A DNA stretch of 40,285 nucleotides from JAMXLO01 sp036265005 (GCA_036265005.1 DATAPW010000074.1:1-40285); one strand, 5' to 3'; positions 23,894 through 32,410 are shown, numbered from the stretch's first letter. Translations and numbers: made by a program. Notes: generated by a model from the sequence alone, not told the origin.

Positions 23894-25684
23894 ATGGCCG
23901 CAGATGATGCCAACGGCGGGCGTCTGCGCTCCCGCCGCTGGTTCGACAATCCCGCCGATCCGGCAATGACCGCGCTCTATCTCGAGCGCTACATGAATTA
24001 CGGCATCACGCCCGAGGAACTGCGCGGCGGCAAGCCGATCATCGGCATCGCGCAGACCGGCTCCGATCTGTCGCCGTGCAATCGGCATCATATCGAGTTG
24101 GCGAGCCGGGTGCGCGACGGCATTCGCGCCGCGGGCGGCGTGCCGCTGGAGTTTCCCATCCATCCGATCCAGGAGACCGGCAAGCGCCCCACCGCGGCGC
24201 TGGATCGCAACCTCGCGTACTTGTCGCTGGTCGAAGTGCTGCACGGCTATCCGATCGACGGCGTGGTGCTGACCACCGGCTGCGACAAGACCACGCCGGC
24301 CTGCCTGATGGGCGCCGCCACGGTGAACATTCCGGCGATCGTGCTGTCCGGCGGCCCGATGCTGGATGGCTGGTGGCAAGGCCGGCTGTCGGGCTCCGGC
24401 ACCATTGTCTGGGAGGGCCGCAAGCTCTTCGCCGAGGGCAAGATCGACTACGACGAGTTCATGCAGATGGTGTCGTCGTCGGCACCGTCGGTCGGTCATT
24501 GCAACACCATGGGCACCGCGACCTCGATGAACTCGCTGGCGGAGTCGCTCGGCATGTCGCTCCCCGGCTGCGCGGCAATCCCCGCGCCGTATCGCGAGCG
24601 CGGCTGGATGGCCTACGAGACCGGCAGGCGCATCGTCGGCATGGTGCAGGAAAACCTGCGGCCGTCCGACATCATGACGCAGCATGCCTTCGAGAACGCG
24701 GTGGTCGCCGCCGCGGCATTGGGCGCGTCGTCGAATTGCCCGATCCACATGGTGGCGATCGCGCGCCACATGGGCGTCGAGCATTCGCTGGAGGACTGGC
24801 AGCGCCTGGGTCCCGACATCCCGCTGCTGGTGGATCTGCAGCCGGCCGGACGGTTCCTGGGCGAGAAGTTCCATCGTGCCGGCGGCGTGCCTGCCGTGCT
24901 GAAGGAGTTGCTGGCCGCCGGCAGGCTGCATGGCGACGTGATGACCGTCACCGGACGCTCGCTGGCGGAGAATTTGCGTGACGTGCCGGATGGCGACCGC
25001 GAGGTGATCCGGGCGTACGACAAGCCGCTGCTGGCGGCGGCGGGCTACGTCGTGATGTCGGGCAACCTGTTCGACAGCGCAGTGATGAAGATCAGCGTGA
25101 TCGACCGGCAGTTCCGCCAGCGCTTCCTGTCCAATCCCGACCGGCCGAACGTGTTCGAGGGCAAGGCGATCGTGTTCGAAGGCCCGGAGGATTACCACCA
25201 CCGCATCGAGGATCCCGATCTCGGCGTCGAAGACCAGTCGGTGCTGATCATTCGCAATTGCGGCCCGGTGGGTTATCCCGGCAGCGCCGAAGTGGTGAAC
25301 ATGCAGCCGCCGGCTGCATTGTTGAAGCGAGGCATCGACACGCTGCCGACGATGGGCGACGGACGGCAGTCCGGCACGTCGGGCAGTCCGTCGATCCTCA
25401 ACGTGTCGCCGGAGGCCGCGGTGGGCGGCGGGTTGGCGCTGCTGAAGACCGGCGATCGCATCCGCATCGACCTCAACACCCGCAAGGTGGACGTGGTTCT
25501 GCCGCAGGGTGAACTGGAAGCGCGGCGCGCGGCATGGCAGCCGGCGAAACTGGTGAACCTGACGCCGTGGGAGGAGATCTACCGTTCCATGGTGGGCCAG
25601 TTGGGCACCGGCGCCTGCCTGGAGCCGGCGACGCTGTATCTCAACGTGATCGAGACGCGTGGGGAGAGCCGGAACAACCATTGA
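23894..25684 (+). CDS. IlvD/Edd-family sugar-acid dehydratase (arabonate/xylonate type)
   Basis: This 596-aa iron-sulfur dehydratase converts an aldonic acid to a 2-keto-3-deoxy acid. The three cluster cysteines are in DLSPCNRHH, TTGCDKTTPAC and SVGHCNTMGTA. The opening LRSRRWFDNP and the length place it with L-arabonate/D-xylonate/related dehydratases rather than with dihydroxy-acid dehydratase of valine synthesis. A feature unlike its usual relatives is GASSNCPIHM, where Thr-Asn-Ala is common. AGGAGG precedes the ATG. It heads a four-gene unit with an LLM oxidoreductase, SDR and FAH hydrolase, consistent with non-phosphorylative sugar-acid breakdown. Confidence 0.9.
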   Translation: MAADDANGGRLRSRRWFDNPADPAMTALYLERYMNYGITPEELRGGKPIIGIAQTGSDLSPCNRHHIELASRVRDGIRAAGGVPLEFPIHPIQETGKRPTAALDRNLAYLSLVEVLHGYPIDGVVLTTGCDKTTPACLMGAATVNIPAIVLSGGPMLDGWWQGRLSGSGTIVWEGRKLFAEGKIDYDEFMQMVSSSAPSVGHCNTMGTATSMNSLAESLGMSLPGCAAIPAPYRERGWMAYETGRRIVGMVQENLRPSDIMTQHAFENAVVAAAALGASSNCPIHMVAIARHMGVEHSLEDWQRLGPDIPLLVDLQPAGRFLGEKFHRAGGVPAVLKELLAAGRLHGDVMTVTGRSLAENLRDVPDGDREVIRAYDKPLLAAAGYVVMSGNLFDSAVMKISVIDRQFRQRFLSNPDRPNVFEGKAIVFEGPEDYHHRIEDPDLGVEDQSVLIIRNCGPVGYPGSAEVVNMQPPAALLKRGIDTLPTMGDGRQSGTSGSPSILNVSPEAAVGGGLALLKTGDRIRIDLNTRKVDVVLPQGELEARRAAWQPAKLVNLTPWEEIYRSMVGQLGTGACLEPATLYLNVIETRGESRNNH

Positions 25685-25694
25685 CCCCGCCCCG

Positions 25695-25793
25695 TGTCAT
25701 TGCGAGGAACGCAGCGACGCGGCAAGCTCCGTCACAGTGCGCGCGCCCAACGCGATCGGGATTGCTTCGTCGCTTACGCTTCTCGCAATGACA
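25695..25793. repeat. Dispersed palindrome, family A, copy 3
   Basis: It begins TGTCATTGCGAGGAACGCAG and ends CTTCTCGCAATGACA, with the outer 12 bp perfectly paired and the inner arms partly decayed. It occupies the gap between the dehydratase stop and the LLM start. Its last bases include an in-frame ATG (25788) that could extend the LLM protein by eight residues. Confidence 0.85.
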
Positions 25794-25811
25794 GCGGAAC
25801 CTGGAACCACC

Positions 25812-26882
25812 ATGCAGTTCGGCATCGCCATCCCCACCGCCGCCGATTCCTGGCGCCTCGTCCAGCGCGCGGAGGAACTCGGCTTCAGCAATGCCTGGTT
25901 CTTCGATACCCAGATGCTGAACGCCGATCCGTTCGTCGCCATGGCCGCGGCGGCGATGAAGACCACGCGGATCAAACTCGGCACCGGCGTGCTGATCCCG
26001 TCCAACCGCATCGCGCCGGTCGCAGCCACCGCGTTCGCCTCGCTGAACAAGCTGGCGCCGGGCCGCATCGTGTTCGGCGTCAGCACCGGCTTCACCGGTC
26101 GCCGCACCGTGGGGCTCGGGGCGGTGAAACTGGCCGACATGGAGGAGTATATCCGCATCGTGCAGGCGCTGTGGCGCGGCGAGACGGTGGACATCGAACT
26201 GGAAGGCAAGCGCCGGCCGATCCGCTACCTCAATCCCGACCTCGGCCTGATCAACACGCACGATCCGATTCCGCTGTGCATCGCCGCCTCCGGCCCCCGC
26301 GCGCGCAGGCTCACCGCGAAACTCGGCGCGGGCTGGATTGACAACGTGGCCGACGTGGACCGCGGCGTGGCGACATTGCAGCAGATGCGCAGCGCATGGC
26401 AGGAAGCCGGCCGCACGCCCGACGACCTCACCGCGATCGCCTGGATCGGCGGCGCGGTGCTGGAGGATGGCGAACCGCTCGATGGCCCGCGCGGTATCGC
26501 GCTTGCCGCACCACGCGCCGCCATGCTGTTGCACCGCGCGGCAGACACCGCACTGGCCGGCTATCCAGCCCCGCTCGCCATGCTGCCGGAGTTCACCGAC
26601 GCGGTCGCAGGGTACGTGGACCATGCGCGACGCTTCGAACCGAAGGATGCGTACTACCTGTCCAACCACCGCGGCCACCTAATGTTCGTGCGGCCCGATG
26701 AACGCCCCTTCATCACCGCCGAGATGATCCGCCGCACGGCGTTCATCGGCACCGCCGCCGACCTGACGCAGCGCATCGCTGCCTTGGCGGCGGCCGGCTT
26801 CCGACAGGTTGTGTTCTCGATCCCGCCAGGGCAGGAACACGCGATCGAGGATTGGGGACGCATCCGCCGCGCCTTCGGCTGA
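25812..26882 (+). CDS. LLM-class (luciferase-like) flavin/F420 oxidoreductase
   Basis: This 356-aa TIM-barrel oxidoreductase of the luciferase-like family uses FMN or F420. The opening MQFGIAIPTA, the LGFSNAWFFDTQ strand, IKLGTGVLIPSNR and the later CIAASGPRARRLTAKLGAG are typical. The start at 25812 matches the family N-terminus; earlier in-frame codons lie in the repeat. It sits between a dehydratase and an SDR of a sugar-acid pathway, where no LLM step is known, so its reaction is open: it could serve another substrate in the same transcript. Confidence 0.88.
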   Translation: MQFGIAIPTAADSWRLVQRAEELGFSNAWFFDTQMLNADPFVAMAAAAMKTTRIKLGTGVLIPSNRIAPVAATAFASLNKLAPGRIVFGVSTGFTGRRTVGLGAVKLADMEEYIRIVQALWRGETVDIELEGKRRPIRYLNPDLGLINTHDPIPLCIAASGPRARRLTAKLGAGWIDNVADVDRGVATLQQMRSAWQEAGRTPDDLTAIAWIGGAVLEDGEPLDGPRGIALAAPRAAMLLHRAADTALAGYPAPLAMLPEFTDAVAGYVDHARRFEPKDAYYLSNHRGHLMFVRPDERPFITAEMIRRTAFIGTAADLTQRIAALAAAGFRQVVFSIPPGQEHAIEDWGRIRRAFG

Positions 26883-26900
26883 GCAACCAGGGAGGCATTC

Positions 26901-27650
26901 ATGCCGGGACGCCTTGCCAACAAGACCGCCTTCGTCACCGCCGCCGGCCAGGGGATCGGCCATGAAACCGCGCTGGCGTTCGCCGCCGAGGGGGCGCGCG
27001 TCATTGCCACCGATGTGGACGAGGCGAAGGTGCATCGGATCGCCTCAGACAGTATCCACACGGCCCGGCTGGATGTACTTCACGCCGCGGATATCGCTCG
27101 GGGGGAAACCGATGCCGGTCCGATCGACATCCTGTTCAACTGTGCCGGCTTCGTGCACCAGGGCACGCTGCTGGATGCGACCGAAGACGAGTGGGAACTG
27201 GCGTTCGATCTGAACGCACGCTCGATGTTCCGCACCATGAAGGCGTTCCTGCCGGGCATGCTGGAACGCGGCCATGGCGTGATCATCAACATGGCTTCGG
27301 TGTCCAGCAGCCTGAAGGGCGTGCCGAACCGCTTCATCTATACCGCGACCAAGGCAGCGGTGATCGGCATGACCAAATCAGTGGCGATGGACTATGTGAC
27401 GCGCGGCATCCGCTGCAACTGCATATGCCCCGGCACGGTGCACACGCCGAGCCTGGACGAACGCATCGCCGCCAATGCGGCGCAGGCCGGATCGATCGCC
27501 GCAGCGCGCGCGGCGTTCATCGATCGTCAACCGATGGGACGGTTGGGTACGCCGGAGGAGATCGCCGCCCTCGCCGTCTACCTGGCTTCCGACGCCGCGC
27601 AATTCGTCACCGGACAGGCCATCGTGATAGACGGTGGATTGACGCTCTAG
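26901..27650 (+). CDS. SDR, BDH2/2-keto-3-deoxy-sugar-acid dehydrogenase type
   Basis: This 249-aa NAD-dependent short-chain dehydrogenase has the cofactor motif TAAGQGIGHETA, Asp38/40 favouring NAD, Asn105, Ser133 and the pair Tyr147/Lys151 (YTATK). VPNRFIYTATKAAVIGMTKS and RCNCICPGTVHTPSL are hallmarks of the BDH2 (3-hydroxybutyrate dehydrogenase type 2) branch. That branch also holds the dehydrogenases that oxidise C4 of 2-keto-3-deoxy-fuconate, -rhamnonate or -pentonate. The FAH hydrolase 14 bp downstream and the IlvD dehydratase upstream favour the latter role. The start has GGGAGG upstream. Confidence 0.9.
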   Translation: MPGRLANKTAFVTAAGQGIGHETALAFAAEGARVIATDVDEAKVHRIASDSIHTARLDVLHAADIARGETDAGPIDILFNCAGFVHQGTLLDATEDEWELAFDLNARSMFRTMKAFLPGMLERGHGVIINMASVSSSLKGVPNRFIYTATKAAVIGMTKSVAMDYVTRGIRCNCICPGTVHTPSLDERIAANAAQAGSIAAARAAFIDRQPMGRLGTPEEIAALAVYLASDAAQFVTGQAIVIDGGLTL

Positions 27651-27664
27651 AAGGAGACACAGAT

Positions 27665-28510
27665 ATGAAACTGCTGCGCTATGGACCACCGGGCGCCGAG
27701 AAGCCCGCCATGCTCGATCGTGACGGCACCATCCGCTGCCTGTCGTCCGTGGTGCGCGATATCGACGGCTTCGCGCTGTCGGACGCGGCGTTGAAGATGA
27801 TCGCCGCGCTTGATCCGAACACCTTGCCGAAGGTCGATGCAGGCGTACGGCTGGGTTCCTGCGTCGCGCGGCCGGTGAACTACATCTGCATCGGCCTGAA
27901 CTACGCCGACCACGCCGCCGAAGCCGGCATGCCGGTGCCCAAGGAGCCGATCATCTTCCTGAAATCCCTCGGCGCGCTGTGCGGACCGAACGACGATGTG
28001 AAGATGCCGCGCGGATCGAAGAAGCTGGACTGGGAGGTCGAGCTTGGCATCGTCATCGGCAAGAAGGCCAGCTATGTGCCGGAGCATGATTCGCTGAACT
28101 ATGTCGCCGGATACTGCGTGTGCAATGACGTGAGCGAGCGCGAATACCAGCTGGAACGCGCCGGCACCTGGGACAAGGGCAAGGGCTGCGACACGTTTGG
28201 ACCGACCGGGCCGTGGGTGGTGACCAAGGACGAGGTGCCCGATCCGCAGAATCTCGCGCTGTCGACTGAGGTGAACGGCAAGCGCTTCCAGAACGGCACC
28301 ACCAAGACGATGATCTTCGGCGTGGTGAAGCTGGTCAGCTATGTCAGCCACTTCATCACGCTGTATCCTGGCGACGTGATTGCCACCGGAACCCCGCCCG
28401 GCGTCGGCCAGGGCGTGAAGCCGGAGCCGGTGTTCCTCCGGCCCGGCGACACGATGAAGCTGTCCGTGGCGGGTCTCGGCGTGCAGACCCAGCGCGTGGT
28501 GGAAGCCTGA
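27665..28510 (+). CDS. FAH-family hydrolase (2,4-diketo-3-deoxy-sugar-acid hydrolase type)
   Basis: This 281-aa fumarylacetoacetate-hydrolase-fold protein splits a C-C bond next to a diketone. A small N-terminal domain precedes the catalytic barrel. The metal ligands are Glu124 and Glu126 (DWEVELGIVIG) and Asp155 (CNDVSERE). GLNYADHAAE and TGTPPGVGQG are typical of the branch containing 2,4-diketo-3-deoxy-L-fuconate and related hydrolases, which yield pyruvate plus lactate or glycolate. AGAAGGAGA lies just upstream of the ATG. Position after dehydratase and SDR completes a dehydrate-oxidise-hydrolyse route. Alternative family roles (ureidoglycolate lyase) are less likely here. Confidence 0.92.
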   Translation: MKLLRYGPPGAEKPAMLDRDGTIRCLSSVVRDIDGFALSDAALKMIAALDPNTLPKVDAGVRLGSCVARPVNYICIGLNYADHAAEAGMPVPKEPIIFLKSLGALCGPNDDVKMPRGSKKLDWEVELGIVIGKKASYVPEHDSLNYVAGYCVCNDVSEREYQLERAGTWDKGKGCDTFGPTGPWVVTKDEVPDPQNLALSTEVNGKRFQNGTTKTMIFGVVKLVSYVSHFITLYPGDVIATGTPPGVGQGVKPEPVFLRPGDTMKLSVAGLGVQTQRVVEA

Positions 28511-28514
28511 CACT

Positions 28515-28544
28515 CCGTCATTCTCGCCTGCACGAGAATGACGG
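28515..28544 (+). terminator. Hairpin after the FAH hydrolase
   Basis: CCGTCATTCTCG (28515-28526) and CGAGAATGACGG (28533-28544) form a perfect 12-bp stem with a 6-nt loop, starting 5 bp after the stop. No T-run follows. It is likely the end of the sugar-acid operon. The sequence resembles a common dispersed intergenic repeat. Confidence 0.75.
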
Positions 28545-28551
28545 GTGAAAC

Positions 28552-28588
28552 ACGTGGGCCTGTCACTCCGCCAGCGGCAGGCCCACGT
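28552..28588. terminator. Second inverted repeat, overlapping the pobA 3' end
   Basis: ACGTGGGCCTG (28552-28562) and CAGGCCCACGT (28578-28588) are perfect 11-bp arms with a 15-nt loop that contains the pobA stop codon. Together with 28515-28544 it forms a double-hairpin barrier between convergent genes. The right arm lies inside the last pobA codons (residues encoding Y-V-G-L), so it is also constrained by coding. Confidence 0.6.
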
Positions 28589-29735
28589 AATTCTCCGCCA
28601 ACGCCAGAGACGCGGCGCGCGAGCCGAACACATAGTCCAGCTCCGCCGCCTGCATCTGCTGTTCGAACGGCGTATGGTCGAAGAACCGGTGCAGCAGCGT
28701 CGTCATCCACCAGGAGAAGCGCTGCACCTTCCAGATCCGCCGCAGGCAGTTTGCCGAATACGCCGCCAGCTTCTCGCCCGACCCATCGCGATGGAACGCC
28801 GCAATCGCCCGCGTCAGCACGGCAACATCCGCAGCCGCCAGGTTAAGCCCTTTCGCGCCGGTCGGCGGCACGATATGCGCAGCGTCGCCGGCCAGGAACA
28901 GGCGGCCGTATTGCATCGGCTCGCACACGAAACTGCGCATCGGCGTGATGCCCCGCTGGACGATTGACCCCTCCGCCAGGGCAAATCCGTCGAGCCCTGC
29001 GCGCACCTGCAGTTCGGACCAGATCCGATCGTCCGACCACGCGGCGAGGTCCTCGTCCGGCGCGCATTGCAGATACAGCCGGCTCAAAGTCGGCGACCGC
29101 ATCGCCAGCAAGGCGAAACCGCGCTCATGGCTGACATAGACATTCTCTTCGGTCGATGGCGGCGCCTCGGCCAGGATGCCCAGCCAGCCGAACGGATAGT
29201 CGCGCTCGAACACACGCAGCACGCCGGCGGGAATCGATGGCCGGCACACGCCGTGGAAGCCATCGCACCCGGCAATGATGTCGCAGGCAATCTCCTGCTC
29301 GACGCCGCCATGCCGGTAACGGATGCGCGGGCTCTCGGTGTCAAAGTCATGCACGCTGACAGCGTCCGCCTCGAACACGATCTGGCCGCCGGCCGCCAGG
29401 CGCGCAGCGATGAGGTCCTGCACCACCTTGTGCTGGCTGTAGACCATCACGTGCTTGCCGACGAGATCGGCAAAATCGATCCGATGATCCGCGCGCCCGA
29501 AGCGCATCACCACGCCCGGATGCAGCATGCCCTCGTGCCGCATGCGCTCGCCGACGCCGGCGTCATTCAGCAACTGCTCGGTGCCGTACTCCAGCACACC
29601 GGCGCGGATGCGGTTCTCGACGTAGTCGCGCGAGCGCGCCTCCAGCACGACAGACTCGATGTTCTGCAGATGCAGCAGATGCGACAGCAGCAAACCGGCC
29701 GGTCCGGCGCCCACGATACCAACCTGCGTTCGCAT
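28563..29735 (-). CDS. pobA: 4-Hydroxybenzoate 3-monooxygenase
   Basis: This 390-aa FAD monooxygenase makes protocatechuate from 4-hydroxybenzoate using NAD(P)H and O2. The FAD motif is VGIVGAGPAGLLLSHLL, the NADPH/FAD motif DIIAGCDGFHGVCR, and the ribityl motif LFLAGDAAHIVPPTGAKGLN. The lid residues RIRAGVLEYGT and the length match PobA closely. ATG 29735 has GAAGGAGA 8 nt upstream; a GTG one codon earlier is possible. No PobR regulator or protocatechuate dioxygenase gene is in the window, so the ring-cleavage steps are encoded elsewhere. Confidence 0.95.
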   Translation of the reverse strand: MRTQVGIVGAGPAGLLLSHLLHLQNIESVVLEARSRDYVENRIRAGVLEYGTEQLLNDAGVGERMRHEGMLHPGVVMRFGRADHRIDFADLVGKHVMVYSQHKVVQDLIAARLAAGGQIVFEADAVSVHDFDTESPRIRYRHGGVEQEIACDIIAGCDGFHGVCRPSIPAGVLRVFERDYPFGWLGILAEAPPSTEENVYVSHERGFALLAMRSPTLSRLYLQCAPDEDLAAWSDDRIWSELQVRAGLDGFALAEGSIVQRGITPMRSFVCEPMQYGRLFLAGDAAHIVPPTGAKGLNLAAADVAVLTRAIAAFHRDGSGEKLAAYSANCLRRIWKVQRFSWWMTTLLHRFFDHTPFEQQMQAAELDYVFGSRAASLALAENYVGLPLAE

Positions 29736-29819
29736 CACTCATCTCCTTCACGGCCCAGTGTAGCCGGGCCGCGCTTCACGTGCATAATCGCCAGCGGTCC
29801 CAGCCGGAGAACAGCCGCC

Positions 29820-30029
29820 ATGCCCCCAACACCATCCCTGGACGCCCTCGCAGCCGAGTTCGACTGCCTGATGGAGCGCGCCGGCATCAAGATCCCGCCG
29901 CAGCGTCGGTCGGCGTCGCTCGCCGCCTATGCCGATCTGCGCAGCCAGATCGCCCTGCTGCATGGCCGCTACGCCTACACGGCCGAGCCCTCCAACGTGT
30001 TCAGCCTTGCCCCACGGGGAGACAAGTGA
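29820..30029 (+). CDS. Small AtzG/GatC-like partner of the amidase
   Basis: This 69-aa protein is encoded directly before the amidase, with the stop TGA sharing one base with the amidase ATG (TGATG), so the two are translationally coupled. It is mostly helical (LDALAAEFDCLMERAGIKIP, YADLRSQIALLHG) and ends in an extended E-P-S-N-V-F-S-L tail. Size, position, helical part and the E-P-x-x-V-F tail resemble AtzG (DUF4089-like), the GatC-type small subunit that wraps the amidase AtzE. That link is inference from pattern, not from alignment. Confidence 0.7.
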   Translation: MPPTPSLDALAAEFDCLMERAGIKIPPQRRSASLAAYADLRSQIALLHGRYAYTAEPSNVFSLAPRGDK

Positions 30030-31420
30030 TGGACACGCAGGATCTTTCCATCGCCGACATGGGCCGCATGCTGCGTGCCGGCAGCGTCACAGCGGAAGCG
30101 CTGGCCCGCGACGCACTCGCCCGGGTTGCCGCTCGCGACGGCACGCTGAACGCGTTCGTCCTGGTGACCGAGGAGCGCGCCCTGGCCGATGCCCGCCGCG
30201 CGGACGATGAATTGAAGTCTGGGCGCGATCGCGGCCCGTTCCACGGCATCCCCTATGCGCTGAAGGACATCTACGACACCGCGGGCATCCGCACCACCTG
30301 CCATTCCAAGTTGCGTCTGAACAACGTGCCGAAGGAAGACAGCGTCGCAGCGGCCCGGCTGCGCGAGGCCGGCGGCGTGCTGCTCGGCAAACTGGCAACC
30401 CATGAGTTCGCCATCGGCGGCCCCAGCTTCGATCTGCCGTTTCCGCCCGCGCGCAACCCGTGGAACCGCAATCACGTCACCGGCGGTTCGTCCTCCGGTT
30501 CCGGCACCGCGATCGGCGCCCGCATGGTGCGCATGGCGATGGGCTCGGACACCGGGGGTTCGATCCGCGGACCGGCGGCGTGGTGCGGCACGGTCGGCAT
30601 CAAGCCGACCTACGGGCGCGTATCGCGCCGCGGCGTGTTTCCGCTGTCCTGGACGCTCGACCACATCGGCCCGCTGAGCAAAAGCGTGGAGGATTCGGCG
30701 ATCACGCTGCAGGTGCTGGCCGGCCACGACGCACAGGATCCCGCCAGTGCCAGCGTGCCCGTACCGGACTATCGCGCTGATCTGGACAAGGGCGTCGCCG
30801 GCCTGCGCATCGGCATCCCGCGTGCGTTCTTCGCTACGGCGCCGGCAACCACGCAGGAGGTTGTCGCCGGCATCGATCGCACGGCAGCGCAATTGCGGTC
30901 GGCCGGCGCCGTCGTGGAGGACATCGAACTGCCTGACTACGCACTGTTCTCCGCTGTCGGGCGCGTGATCATGATGGCCGAGGCGTTTGCCATTCATGAA
31001 GCGGACATGCAGAACCGCCTGCTGGATTATGGCGAGATCACCGCGGGACGCTTCGTACTCGGTGCGGCGATTACCGCCGCCGACTTCATCCACGCATTGC
31101 GGGCCCGCCGCGAACTCACCGACGCGGTGAACGCGGCGCTGACACGCTACGATGCGTTGCTGACGCTGTCCGCGCTCAACACGGCGCCGCGCTTCGACCA
31201 ACCGACCGATTCGTTGTCGTCGGCGTCACCGATACAGACCATCCCGTTCAACGTCACCGGCCATCCGGCGATGAGTGTCCCAACCGGCCTCGGCGCCAAT
31301 GGGTTGCCGATCGGCGTGCAGATCGTCGGACGCGCGTTCGATGAACCGATGGTGTTCCGGATCGGTCGCGCGGTGGAGCAACTCTCAGGCTGGGAAAGCG
31401 TAGTCCTGCCAGGAGGCTGA
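30029..31420 (+). CDS. Amidase-signature hydrolase (AtzE/GatA-like)
   Basis: This 463-aa amidase has the complete Ser-cisSer-Lys triad: Lys79 in PYALKDIYDT, Ser154 in VTGGSSSGSGTA, and the nucleophile Ser178 in GSDTGGSIRGPA. The 24-residue spacing between the two serines is the family standard. Such enzymes hydrolyse amides or carboxy-amides; with an AtzG-like partner, substrates of the carboxybiuret/allophanate or aspartyl/glutamyl type are possible. It is coupled to the small protein upstream and lies 27 bp before a DUF72 gene on the same strand. The true substrate is not readable. Confidence 0.92.
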   Translation: MDTQDLSIADMGRMLRAGSVTAEALARDALARVAARDGTLNAFVLVTEERALADARRADDELKSGRDRGPFHGIPYALKDIYDTAGIRTTCHSKLRLNNVPKEDSVAAARLREAGGVLLGKLATHEFAIGGPSFDLPFPPARNPWNRNHVTGGSSSGSGTAIGARMVRMAMGSDTGGSIRGPAAWCGTVGIKPTYGRVSRRGVFPLSWTLDHIGPLSKSVEDSAITLQVLAGHDAQDPASASVPVPDYRADLDKGVAGLRIGIPRAFFATAPATTQEVVAGIDRTAAQLRSAGAVVEDIELPDYALFSAVGRVIMMAEAFAIHEADMQNRLLDYGEITAGRFVLGAAITAADFIHALRARRELTDAVNAALTRYDALLTLSALNTAPRFDQPTDSLSSASPIQTIPFNVTGHPAMSVPTGLGANGLPIGVQIVGRAFDEPMVFRIGRAVEQLSGWESVVLPGG

Positions 31421-31447
31421 CCGGCGAGGCCTCCGTCAGGAGGCCAC

Positions 31448-32332
31448 ATGGCGCGCGCAGGCACCGTCCGGATCGGCATCTCGGGCTGGAGCTACGCGCC
31501 CTGGCGCGGCGTGTTCTATCCCAAGGGCCTGAAGCAGAAGTGCGAACTGGAATACGCCGCCAGCCAGTTCAATACGCTGGAGGTCAACGGCACGTTCTAC
31601 AGCATGCAGCGGCCCGAGACATTCGCCGACTGGGCAGACCGGACACCGGACGGCTTCGTGTTCGCAGTGAAGGGGCCGCGCTTCATCACGCACATCCGGC
31701 GCCTGCGCGAGGTCGAGACGCCGCTGGCAAACTTCATGGCATCGGGGCTGCTTCGGCTCGGCCCGAAGCTGGGTCCGATCCTGTGGCAGTTCCCGCCGAA
31801 CTTTCGCTTCGATGCAGAGCGGATCGAGGCTTTCCTGAAGCTGCTGCCGCATGACACGCGCGCGGCGGCACGCTGCGGACGCAGGCACGACGATCGCCTG
31901 AAGGCGCGGGCGTGGCTGCAGGCGGACGCCGACCGGCCGATCCGGCACGCATTCGAGATCCGTCACGACACATTCCGCGACCATGCGTTCATCGACCTGC
32001 TGCGCCACTACGACGTGGCACTGGTCTGCGCCGACACCGTCGAATGGCCGCGGCTGATGGATGTCACCGCCGACTTCGTCTATTGCCGGCTGCATGGGTC
32101 GGAGGAACTATACGCCAGCGGCTACGACGACAAGGCGCTGGATGCATGGGCTGCACGCGTGGCGGCCTGGGCACGGAGCGGCGAGCCGGCAGATGCCGAA
32201 CGCGTTCAAGGCAAGGCGCGCAGGCGCAAACGGGACGTCTTCGTGTATTTCGATAATGACATGAAGGTGCGGGCGCCATTCGATGCGCACGCCCTACAGG
32301 AACGTGTCACCCTGTCACTGCGAGGAGCCTAG
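31448..32332 (+). CDS. DUF72 (YecE-like) protein
   Basis: This 294-aa TIM-barrel protein of unknown biochemical role opens with VRIGISGWSYAPWRGVFYP and contains FNTLEVNGTFYSMQRPETF, FVFAVKGPRFITH, LGPILWQFPP and CRLHGSEELY, all signature segments of DUF72. AGGAGG precedes the ATG. The final residues (SLRGA) and the TAG are supplied by a family A palindrome that begins at 32313, so the original C-terminus has probably been replaced. Functional links for the family are unclear. Confidence 0.92.
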   Translation: MARAGTVRIGISGWSYAPWRGVFYPKGLKQKCELEYAASQFNTLEVNGTFYSMQRPETFADWADRTPDGFVFAVKGPRFITHIRRLREVETPLANFMASGLLRLGPKLGPILWQFPPNFRFDAERIEAFLKLLPHDTRAAARCGRRHDDRLKARAWLQADADRPIRHAFEIRHDTFRDHAFIDLLRHYDVALVCADTVEWPRLMDVTADFVYCRLHGSEELYASGYDDKALDAWAARVAAWARSGEPADAERVQGKARRRKRDVFVYFDNDMKVRAPFDAHALQERVTLSLRGA

Positions 32333-32410
32333 CGACGCGGCAATCCCCGTCATGCGTTGCGCGCACAGGCATGCCGGGGATTGCCGCGTCGCTGCGCTCC
32401 TCGCATGACA
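32313..32410. repeat. Dispersed palindrome, family A, copy 4
   Basis: It starts TGTCACTGCGAGGAGCCTAG and ends GCTCCTCGCATGACA, with nearly perfect arms of about 36 bp around a GC-rich centre that holds TTGCGCGCA. It overlaps the end of the DUF72 gene and stops 22 bp before the convergent acyl-CoA synthetase stop, so it is a likely bidirectional terminator. Confidence 0.9.

Noticed and set aside
29751..29771. CGGCCC/GGGCCG inverted repeat as a PobR operator
   Set aside because: Only 6 bp of GC-only arms in a GC-rich spacer; no support beyond chance.
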